Source: Pavlovales sp. CCMP2436
Lineage: Eukaryota > Haptophyta > Pavlovophyceae > Pavlovales
Direction: 5' to 3'
Length of the DNA stretch: 13,941 nucleotides
NCBI GenBank assembly: GCA_026770615.1
Contig: MU631965.1
Span: 15,562 to 29,502, forward strand
Shown here: piece by piece, positions 7,932 through 13,941 of the stretch
How positions within the stretch are numbered: the first letter of the stretch is position 1
Layout of the letters: each line of letters begins with the position of its first letter
Notes under the pieces: model-generated
Told to the model about the DNA's origin: nothing
Database searches by the model: none
Seen by the model: the letters and a program-made list of their open reading frames with translations, nothing else
Made by a program: the position numbers and the translations under genes

Positions 7932-8174
7932 TTATGAACCGACGATGTGCTGCCTGCGCTTGTGCCGCTTGATGTGTCCCGACTGAGCTGCCCGGTACTC
8001 GCAGTCCGGCTCGTCGTACGCTTAGGGCCGCTCGCAGCTGTGCGTGCGCTTGTGCACCTTCAGGTCCCTCACCCGAACTGTTCGGTGCTCGCAGTCCGGC
8101 TCGTCGCACGCGTACAGCTGCTCGCCGCTGTGCGTGCGCTTGTGCCGCTTGAGATCGCCCGGCTGAGCTGCCCG
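7932..8174 (-). pseudogene. Decayed C-terminal fingers 8-10 of the C2H2 array
   Basis: After the TAA at 8177-8175 the same frame continues without indels through the rest of finger 8, all of finger 9 and a damaged finger 10, ending at TAA 7934-7932. The first TAA replaces the usual Tyr codon TAC of the finger. A second TAA (8024-8022) replaces the first aromatic residue of finger 10, and its first zinc cysteine has become Tyr. The 90-bp DNA period is intact. This reads as a longer ancestral array shortened by point mutation. A GTGAGG donor-like site in finger 9 is noted but no matching acceptor was found. Confidence 0.7.
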
Positions 8175-9194
8175 TTACTCACAGTCCGGCTCGTCGCAGG
8201 CGTACGGCTGCTCGCCGCTGTGCTTTCGCTTGTGCTGCTCCAGGTGGCTCGCACGAGCTGCCCGGTACTCGCAGTCTGGCTCGTCGCACGCGTACGGCTG
8301 CTCACCGCTGTGCGTGCGCTTGTGCTGCTTGAGGTTGCTTGCCTGAGCTGCCCGGTACTTACACTCCGGCTCGTCGCACGGGAACGGCCGCTCGCCGCTG
8401 TGCGTGCGCTTGTGGCTCTTGAGGTGGCCGGATAGAATGGCGCTGCACTCGCAGCCTGGCTCGTCACACGGGAACGGCCGCTTGCCGGTGTGCGTGCGCT
8501 TGTGTGTCTCGAGGGTGCCCGAAGTAGTGGCGCTGTACTCGCAGCCCGCCTCGTTGCACGCGTACGGCCGCTCGCCGCTGTGCATGCGCTTGTGCGTACT
8601 GAGGCGGCTCGCCGCAGTGGCCGTATACCCACAGTCTGGCTCGTCGCACGCGTACGGCCGCTCGCCGCGGTGCATGCGCTTGTGAAACTTGAGGTGGCTC
8701 TTCTGAATAGCCCGGAAATCGCAGTCTGGCTCGTCGCACGCGAACGGCCGCTCGCCGCTGTGCGTGCGCTTGTGATTCTTGAGGTAGCCCGCCTGTGTTG
8801 CCCGGTACGTGCACCCGGCCTCGTCGCACGGGAAGCTGCGCGCGGGCTCGGCGCTCGGCAGCGACGCGTCGCCATCCGAGTCGACGTCGCTCGCACCGCT
8901 GACGAGCGTGCAATACTCAGCTGCTCCGGGCGCGTGCGTGCATCCGTCCCGGCGCGAGCATCTCGATGGCTCGTTGCCTCCTCCCGCGCTGACGCACCAC
9001 CCGATCACGTCGGAAGCCGGGGCCGCCCGCACCGAGCGGCGCGAACTCCTCCCGGCGGTGGGGCGCCATGCTGCCGCGCTCGCTTTTAAAACCTGTCTCC
9101 GTCGACCCGCAAGGCACGCAGCCGTCGTGAGGATATGAAAAAATCCGTACGCCAAAGGCGCAGTCCGGGTCAGCACCTGGTATCGAGTCTTCAT
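8175..9194 (-). CDS. C2H2 zinc-finger array protein (seven complete fingers)
   Basis: From residue 121 of a 339-residue frame the protein is a head-to-tail array of 30-residue fingers, each C-x4-C-x12-H-x3-H with the linker HSGERPF/Y. Finger 1 starts at 8834, finger 7 ends at 8205, and TAA at 8177-8175 stops the protein inside finger 8. The C-x4-C spacing and CDEPDC knuckle are TFIIIA-like. Backbone residues are nearly constant while helix positions -1, 2, 3 and 6 differ between fingers, as in sequence-specific DNA binders. The start is uncertain: ATG at 9194 is the only in-frame ATG, but the residues up to about 95 are not protein-like. A better-context ATG at 9069 (MAPHRREEFAPLG) is in another frame and would need an intron before the acidic stretch VDSDGDASLPSAEP. 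Likely a nuclear DNA-binding protein; target unknown. Confidence 0.75.
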   Translation of the reverse strand: MKTRYQVLTRTAPLAYGFFHILTTAACLAGRRRQVLKASAAAWRPTAGRSSRRSVRAAPASDVIGWCVSAGGGNEPSRCSRRDGCTHAPGAAEYCTLVSGASDVDSDGDASLPSAEPARSFPCDEAGCTYRATQAGYLKNHKRTHSGERPFACDEPDCDFRAIQKSHLKFHKRMHRGERPYACDEPDCGYTATAASRLSTHKRMHSGERPYACNEAGCEYSATTSGTLETHKRTHTGKRPFPCDEPGCECSAILSGHLKSHKRTHSGERPFPCDEPECKYRAAQASNLKQHKRTHSGEQPYACDEPDCEYRAARASHLEQHKRKHSGEQPYACDEPDCE

Positions 9195-9941
9195 TATTCG
9201 CACGAGGTTAGTTGCGCGTCAAGCGTCTTCGGTTGGCAGGGGTGGTCTGCTGTGCACTGATGTCCGTTGGGGGTGTGGGCTCATACTGCATCGGTGGTAA
9301 GGCCGCTGGTACCTCGTTTAGAGCGATGCTGTCCACCGGGGGTATGGGCTAATACCACATAGGTGGATTGGGATTGCCGTCGGTAGCGTTGTGTATAGAG
9401 CTCGAACTCGGCCTGGCGGCGATGCCCGCCCGCGCACGATGGCTTGTTTAAGAGATCTTGCGCAGGCGCAAAAACGTAAGTTTTTGATCCCCGATTTTCG
9501 CTCATCCATTGACTCATCGATCGCGGTGCACAGAGAGGCGGTCATGGGCCAGCGGCGTGTGTGCAACGTTGTGCACAGTTGCTCGGCCCTGTACGGGCAA
9601 CGCTCACGCCGCAGTGCTCAGCGCGAGCGAGCTCGCTCCACGCGTGCACTCGTCCAGGCACCAGCTTCCATTTCTTCAAAATGTTAAACTTGAGCCCGGC
9701 CCATATTCTCCGCAAACCGGAGACGGGGACGCGAGGACGGTCGACGCAGTGGGCTCTCCACACGCGTATGTCATATGCGTCGCGAGCGCTGCCTCTGACC
9801 CGGCTCTGCGCGACCTCAACACGCGGTCCACCATTATGGTCCAGGTGCATATTTTTCAGACATTCACACTGATCCCTGTTTCTGAGTGGGTTGAACCCTT
9901 AACCGTAGAGCTCAATAAGCGAGTGATCCGATCCCTAGGCG

Positions 9942-10118
9942 GGGCGCCACAAATCTGAGTAGGGATCCCTGGAACCACTCGTGGCGCCCAGAAAGCCCCA
10001 GCGGCCGAGTGGTTCCTGTAAGCCAATCAGTGGGCAGGGATGCACCAGCCACACAAAAAATTCTTTAAGACCTAACATCTTGCGTATGTGGCTGGTGGTT
10101 TCCTGCTTTCTCATTGGC
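9942..10118. repeat. Three nested or adjacent inverted repeats
   Basis: GGGCGCCAC (9942-9950) pairs with 9981-9989. GGAACCACTCG (9971-9981) pairs exactly with 10006-10016. A 32-bp imperfect pair (10022-10053 with 10087-10118, 25 of 32) has GCCAAT at its outer left end and ATTGGC at its outer right end, so two CCAAT motifs face each other. The arrangement suggests a folded element or a degenerate MITE rather than a gene. Confidence 0.7.
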
Positions 10119-10231
10119 TGTGTTCGCAGGTCGAGATGCGGCCCGAGATGCGGCCCGAGAGGCCGCTGGGAAATTAATTACTTTAAGCTAATTGAATAAA
10201 AAACAGTAAATTAATTAAAAATGGCCTCTCA

Positions 10232-10344
10232 GGGATCACTCAGAGATCACTCGGCGGGTTGGGATCACTCGGCGGCTTAGGGATCACTCGGCGGCTTGAG
10301 TGATTCGATCCATAGGCGGTGGAGCCGCCGAGTGAGTGATCCCT
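10232..10344. repeat. Iteron-like cluster of GGGATCACTCGGCGG units
   Basis: Units of 18-19 bp (GGGATCACTCGGCGGCTT) occur directly at 10243, 10261 and 10280, with a partial unit at 10232 and an inverted one at 10323-10344 that has an extra ACTC. Related single motifs (GAGTGATCCGATCC) occur at 9921, 10299 and 10378. The function is unknown. Confidence 0.75.
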
Positions 10345-10532
10345 AGATTGAAACCACTCGGTAGGGATCACCCACTCAAGTGATCCGAACCTAGGGAACA
10401 CTGTAATGTCTGATAATTTTAAAACTTGTTCAAGTGGCTTATCCATACGGCGCAAGCGCACGGGGGGTGGAGGGAGGGGAAGGTGTGCTGGCTGGCACCC
10501 CGCATTGAAGCAGACGTCTGCCTTTTCGCCCC

Positions 10533-11927
10533 TCACTCCCACTCCCAGCTGAGCGCGAGCAGGCTCGCTGGCCACACGTCAAGCGGCGCAAGCCTGCTCC
10601 GGTCGAGCTGGACGTGCCAGTGGCCTTCCGAGCCCGCCCAGCCGAGCACGTGCACCTTGCGCCCATTCAGCTCGGGGCGAGCCGCCAGCCCGCCGAGCGT
10701 CGCCGTGAGCCGGCGGTTGGTGCCCTATTGCGCGCTCGTCGCAGCCAGCTTGATCTCGACCGACGCGATGGGCACGGAGATGCGCTCGCCGTCGTCCAGC
10801 TCGAGCTCGACCGACTCCCACTCGGAGGAGACGGCCGTGACGACGCCCTCACGCCCGAGAAGGCAATCGCCGCCCGCCGACTGCGAGGTAATCGTGGCGC
10901 TGCGCCCGGCGAGGGCCGAGTACAGGACGAGGCGCGGCGGCATGCTGCGGCTGAGCGCGTGCGCCATCACGAGCGGCCACACATTGAGCAGCGCGACCTC
11001 CTTGCCAATAAAGTGCGCCTCCCGGACGAGCAGCTGGCCGAGCCGCAGCAGCTCGGCCGCACGCGCGCGCGCGTGCGCGCGGAAGAGTGCGCGGTTCTCG
11101 CGCGACCACGGGTCCGCTGCCGCCACCACCAGTAAGGCACCCTCGTGCGCCGGGTCGCGCGCAAGCAGCGCGCGCGCAAACCCGAAAGGCGTGGGCGCAC
11201 CGACACTGCTGCCATCGCTCGCGTGCACGTCTGCCCCGCCCACGAGGAGCTGGCGCACGCGCGCAGGCGGGAGCAGCTCGAGGTGGTGCAGCTGCGTGCT
11301 CCAGCGGCGCGTCAAAAACATCTACGCGCGTACGTCGGGGCGCGCGTTGGGGAGGATGTCCCCGCGCCGCGCACCGTAGGCGCAGAGCAGCTGCACCAAC
11401 TCTAGCCGGTCGATACCCAGGCCGTGCGCATTGAACCACCCAGCGGTCGCCAGCACGTCAGCGCCAGTCTCGAGGAGGAGGCGCGTGCAGTCGGCATGGC
11501 CTTCGGAGATCGCCGGTATAATAAATGCAGTCACGCCCTCCGTACCGGTGTAGTTCGCGTCAGTGCCGGCCTCAAGTAGGAGGCGTACACACTTGGCGTG
11601 GCCGTAGTAGCTCGCCGCCATCAGCGCAGTGATGCGATCTGCATCGGCGTGATTCACGGCGGCGCCAGCCTCGAGCAGGTGGCGCACGCACTCAGCATGG
11701 CCAGCGAAGCTCGCAACGATCAACGATGTGCGGCCATCCACCCCTGCGTTGTTATCGTTGGCACCGGCCTCGAGCAGGAGGCGCGTGCACTCGGTGTGGC
11801 CTAGGTCACTCGCCCACATCATCCCAGTGCGGCCATGCGCGTCGGCGTAGTTCGTGTTGGCACCTGCCTCGAGTAGGGTGCGTGCTCGGCCCACGTCCCC
11901 AACTTCGCAAGCATCGTAGAGCTCCAT
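10533..11927 (-). CDS. Ankyrin-repeat protein, frame interrupted by two in-frame TAG codons
   Basis: The ATG at 11927 opens MELYDACEVGDVGRARTLL and about five ankyrin repeats (99-bp units; AGHAECVRHLLEAGA and similar). The frame meets TAG at 11324-11322 after 201 residues, continues for 198 residues (WSTQLHHLELLPPARVRQLL, then a DDGERISVP segment), meets TAG again at 10727-10725, and runs 63 more residues (RPELNGRKVHVLGW) to TGA at 10535-10533. No frameshift occurs over 1,395 nt, and domain-like sequence continues on both sides of each TAG. The last parts resemble small LNGR-x-x-V beta modules next to ankyrin or MYND domains in algal proteins (from general recollection, unverified). Ankyrin repeats bind other proteins; no enzyme motif is seen. 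It could be a young pseudogene, a truncated 201-residue ankyrin protein, or a gene whose UAG is read through. Confidence 0.68.
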
Positions 11928-11942
11928 CTCCAGCCGGCGTTT

Positions 11943-12041
11943 CTGTAACCCGCCGACGCGCAGCTGACCTCGAACGGGCAGGGGAGTACCTTGCGCACGG
12001 GGCGAGGTACTCCCCTGCCCGCAGGGCAGGCGCTGACTCAC
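11943..12041 (-). promoter_or_regulatory. Probable 5'-leader intron with a 16-bp stem hairpin
   Basis: A GTGAGT donor begins at 12041 and a GTTACAG acceptor ends at 11943, 16 nt before the ankyrin ATG, giving a 99-nt intron in the leader. Inside it CGGGCAGGGGAGTACC (11975-11990) pairs perfectly with 12006-12021 across a 15-nt loop, and GCCCTGCGGGC-type sequence overlaps the stem. If the intron is not removed, the hairpin would stand in the leader about 48 nt from the ATG and could hinder scanning. Splicing is inferred from signals only. Confidence 0.45.
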
Positions 12042-12064
12042 AGAATTAAACAAACTTTAGTTAA

Positions 12065-12096
12065 GTTAGTCAGTGTGTAAGTTAGTCAGTGTGTAA
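12065..12096. repeat. 16-bp perfect tandem duplication
   Basis: GTTAGTCAGTGTGTAA occurs twice without mismatch in the short gap between the propeller gene's stop and the ankyrin leader, so it could lie in the ankyrin promoter. Confidence 0.85.
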
Positions 12097-12108
12097 AACG
12101 GATCAATT

Positions 12109-12114
12109 TTTATT
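12109..12114 (-). terminator. AATAAA polyadenylation-type signal
   Basis: AATAAA on the minus strand lies about 17 nt past the TGA of the propeller gene (12133-12131). That is close but usable. It supports 12131 as a real gene end. Confidence 0.45.
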
Positions 12115-12130
12115 AGTTACATGATCAGAA

Positions 12131-12464
12131 TCAGTTATCGTGATTTCTCGGCCGCGCGATTTCTCCCGACGGCGGCACCCGCGTCAGATTTCCGAGCACG
12201 CGGCTCAGCACGAGCAGCCGCGCCTGGCGCGAGCGCTCCGCGGCGTCGGCTATGTCGAGCTCCACGGCCGGGCTACAAGCGCCATCGAGGGGCTCGTCGT
12301 GTGCCTGCCTCCCCGGCCGTGATCCGGCGGTCGTGAGCTTGAAGCAGTAGAGGGAGTTGTCGCGGCAGCCGACGAGGACGAGTGAGCGACTCGAATAAAC
12401 GACCGGGGAGGAATGCACGGCGCCTGCACGAACCATATTACACCGAACAAACTATTATGAACCA

Positions 12465-12511
<47 letters not shown>

Positions 12512-13319
12512 TTATATTATATATATATATATATATATAAATATGTATATATTTACTTATTTATATATATTAATGATACATATATTATGAAATACTTAAC
12601 GTATCTGCCCCCGACCCAGCAAAAAAACAAAAAGAAAAGGAACGATTATAAAAAAAAAATTGGCGCGCACCCGGGAGTTGTATGGTCGCAAGTTCAGCTC
12701 CGCTGGTCGCGGAGAGGACGAGCAGGGCCCCATCGGCCGAACCCACAATGAGCAACTCTATATATATATATATATATTGTATAGCATCGCAAGTGTTAGT
12801 GCTGCTGCTGTAAAAGAAAAGGATTTTTTTTTTAAGATTGTAACTGCAGGTTGCGGAGAGGACGCGCAGTATTCAATAAATTAAAGCTAGCGCAGCCGAC
12901 TTAGGCACGCACCAGGCAATGAACGACGCAGCACTCAGACCAGCACAATATTCAGAACAGTCAGACACCCGCTTGAATCCCTATCAGAAATAAATTAAAG
13001 GACCATCGGCCGAACCCACGAGAAGTAGCTCTTTTGAAATAATAGTTCTTTTAACGTCCTGTAATAAATGATGAATACATATTAGATTATCTTCGCATTA
13101 TATGGCAAGGCACGATTTCTTTCATTTGTGGGTTCGTTCTGTGGGATAAATTTGGCTGTGCACTCCAACCAAGCCCGCTAAAAAACGAGGCGATTTTTTT
13201 TTTTTTTTTTAATGCCACCTCTTACGGCCACCTGTGCTGGGCGCTGAGTGGCCGCCGCCCTAATACTATTTAGGACATCATCCGTTTGTGTTGATGTGTT
13301 CCTTCGTTTGGGGCGTAAA

Positions 13320-13352
<33 letters not shown>

Positions 13353-13640
13353 ACGCACCTCCAAAAGTGCTGGGCGCTGAGTGGCCACCGCCCGGGCCGC
13401 GCGCGCGCCAGAGCGGAAGCCCATTTGCCGAGACACAGAGCACGTGACCGGCCTGCAGCATAGATTATATTTTATACTTCGAATGCAGATACAATTGGCG
13501 TGATTTGAAGGCTTCGCGCGCGCGCAATGCTAGCTCTGGACGCTTTTTGAAGAATCTTCCGCGCACCTGCGAGCCAGCGTAGTAGACGCTGCCGCCGCTA
13601 TTTAATCGGTGCACGCACGGCGTCGCAAAAATTGGGCCGC
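12131..13640 (-). CDS. C-terminal beta-propeller of a PQQ-repeat protein, AASDH-like candidate (5' part outside window)
   Basis: Three exons chain in phase: 13640-13567, 13452-13359 and 12423-12131 (TGA at 12133-12131). Donors are GTGCGC and GTGCGT; acceptors are TCGCAG, CTGCAG and GTGCAG. The product reads GPIFATP, then SVYYAGSQ|AGHVLCVSANGLPLW, then HSAPSTFG|GAVHSSPVV and VLVGCRDNSLYCF. This is the repeat pattern of PQQ/quinoprotein-type propeller blades (x-SSP-x, then VGS/VGC-x-D-x-x-x-Y). The C-terminal propeller of AASDH (acyl-CoA synthetase family 4) looks like this, from general recollection and not a comparison; other PQQ-propeller proteins are possible. The tail after CFKL is about 68 residues, basic and uninformative. 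Upstream blades and any enzyme domain would lie beyond 13941. The exon chain is well supported by phase; the family name is inference. Confidence 0.7.
12468..12600. repeat. TA dinucleotide microsatellite and flanking AT-rich DNA
   Basis: An almost uninterrupted TA run covers 12468-12538 with one CATTTATATTAT break, followed by ATATGTATATATTTACTTATT-like sequence. Its length is unreliable in assemblies. Confidence 0.9.
12875..13000 (-). mobile_element. Inverted third copy of the dispersed repeat, flanked by a 12-bp direct repeat
   Basis: On the minus strand, 12988-12887 matches the 140-bp repeat at 6400-6500 (GATAGGGATTCAAGC, GTCTGACTGTTCTGAAT, GTGCTGGTCTGAG). Exact 12-bp direct repeats AATAAATTAAAG lie at 12875-12886 and 12989-13000. 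Flanking host sequence (GCGGAGAGGACG left, CATCGGCCGAACCCAC right) is found joined without the insert at 12708-12746. Together these look like an insertion with target-site duplication. The mechanism is unknown. Confidence 0.6.
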
Positions 13641-13654
13641 CTGCGAGAAGAGAT

Positions 13655-13900
13655 TTAAATTAACAAATTCATGCCCAATAACCTCGTCATTGGTGTAGCT
13701 ATTTCAGTTAGTGCTGGAATATTATTCGCAGTATCAGGGTCCATGTTAGTGGTGTGTTTCAGGTGGTAATTGTGTGAAGAGTTATCGTCGTTGTTGTAGT
13801 TTTCAGTGTCATTGTCCAAATCGGAATCGGAATCAAAATCAACACCCAAATATTTATAAGTACAATCTAATAAAACTGCAAGAAGGATCATTGTCATCAA
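13655..13900 (-). CDS. AT-rich ORF with hydrophobic start and acidic, Asn-rich body (doubtful)
   Basis: From ATG 13900 the frame gives 81 residues to TAA 13657-13655. MMTMILLAVLLDC is hydrophobic; the rest (DFDSDSDLDNDTENYNNDD, then NNIPALTEIATPMTRLLG) is polar and acidic. The GC content is far below that of the neighbouring exons. The ORF lies upstream of the propeller exon at 13640, on the same strand, so it may only be open intron sequence. The frame also stays open through the 51-bp tandem repeat to the window edge. I do not recognise the protein. Confidence 0.25.
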   Translation of the reverse strand: MMTMILLAVLLDCTYKYLGVDFDSDSDLDNDTENYNNDDNSSHNYHLKHTTNMDPDTANNIPALTEIATPMTRLLGMNLLI

Positions 13901-13941
13901 ATATTTATAAGTACAATCTAATAAAACTGCAAGAAGGATCA
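13847..13941. repeat. 51-bp tandem repeat, cut by the window edge
   Basis: CAAATATTTATAAGTACAAT and the following bases recur exactly 51 bp later (13898), continuing to the last base. Since 51 is 17 codons, the overlapping minus-strand frame stays open through both copies. Each copy contains minus-strand CTTCTTGCAG, which resembles a 3' splice site. Confidence 0.85.

Larger units (their letters stand above)
9195..10532. other. Non-coding region rich in inverted and tandem repeats
   Basis: No exon is convincing. A diverged direct repeat of about 36 bp occurs at 9262-9297 and 9331-9366 (28 of 36 bases). A 12-bp tandem unit (CGAGATGCGGCC) is at 10132-10155. Inverted repeats and iteron-like units fill 9940-10400 and are listed separately. 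The AT-rich segment 10175-10222 separates two of these blocks. Confidence 0.5.
12424..13358 (-). other. 935-nt intron of the propeller gene, filled with repeats
   Basis: From the donor side: a GT repeat (13318-13352), a second copy of the exon tail (13234-13260), a T/A homopolymer (13194-13211), an AT-rich stretch, an inverted copy of the 140-bp repeat (12887-12988), short CATCGGCCGAACCCAC repeats (12731 and 13004), A-rich tracts and a long TA microsatellite (12468-12538). No internal exon is needed or seen. The acceptor is ATGGTTCGTGCAG. Confidence 0.6.

Noticed and set aside
8115..8204. TAA read as tyrosine in finger 8
   Set aside because: TAA ends RPS26 normally and finger 10 has further damage, so decay of the array explains it without a changed code.
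8163..8834. CRISPR-like regular spacing of about 90 bp
   Set aside because: The period is the coding repeat of zinc fingers, not short direct repeats with unique spacers.
8069..8896. 275-codon ORF in another frame of the finger array
   Set aside because: It is the off-frame reading of the 90-bp repeats; the finger frame has the conserved Cys and His residues.
9439..9475. Possible small first exon (MACLRDLAQAQK) before a GTAAG donor
   Set aside because: The donor looks good, but no downstream exon with protein character or agreeing phase was found.
12680..12710. tRNA or SINE B-box-like sequence
   Set aside because: The T-loop match is degenerate, no A box or cloverleaf could be formed, and no tRNA end was found.

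Overview
The window looks like nuclear DNA of a GC-rich single-celled eukaryote, most likely a microalga. A haptophyte would fit, but that is inference from style (GC-rich genes, short GT-AG introns, abundant GT/CA, TA and poly-G/C tracts, ankyrin and C2H2-finger families) and nothing here proves it. There is no operon structure, no ribosome-binding-site pattern and no CRISPR array. Genes are split by introns, so single long ORFs mislead. I rebuilt exons by hand from splice signals, reading phase and domain continuity.

Layout, left to right. (1) 1-1816, minus strand: a MEAK7/TLDC1-like TLDc-domain gene with an N-myristoylation-type start; its last exon is not seen. Both introns contain extra copies of their own upstream exon/5'-splice-site junction. 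(2) 1817-2503: a divergent intergenic region with a 30-bp tandem duplication, a perfect 24-bp palindrome and a TATA-like box. (3) 2504-3031, plus: a three-exon gene for an unrecognised 91-residue protein with a coiled-coil-like C-terminus. (4) 3032-4338: non-coding, with a GT microsatellite and a GC hairpin. (5) 4339-5185, plus: 40S ribosomal protein eS26 (RPS26), three exons, lacking two of the four zinc-ligand cysteines. (6) 5186-7421: mostly repeats, including G/C-rich hairpin repeats, a 140-bp duplicated unit with a nested 166-bp MITE, and a small coding-like relic. (7) 7422-7852, minus: a broken zinc-finger-like ORF. (8) 7932-9194, minus: a C2H2 finger array with seven intact fingers followed by three decaying ones. 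(9) 9195-10532: palindrome-rich non-coding DNA. (10) 10533-12041, minus: an ankyrin-repeat gene whose frame continues through two in-frame TAG codons, with a probable 5'-leader intron holding a strong hairpin. (11) 12131-13640, minus: the last three exons of a PQQ-type beta-propeller gene, possibly AASDH-like, with a 935-nt intron full of repeats. (12) 13655-13941: an AT-rich stretch with an ORF and a 51-bp tandem repeat at the window edge.

The genes share no obvious pathway: membrane/TOR-linked signalling (TLDc), translation (eS26), putative DNA binding (C2H2), protein-protein scaffolding (ankyrin) and a metabolic-enzyme propeller. The most unusual theme is repeated across two genes: the end of an exon together with its 5' splice site is duplicated into the following intron, often next to a GT repeat. 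The second is a MITE whose empty target site and possible excision footprint can be read in the same window.
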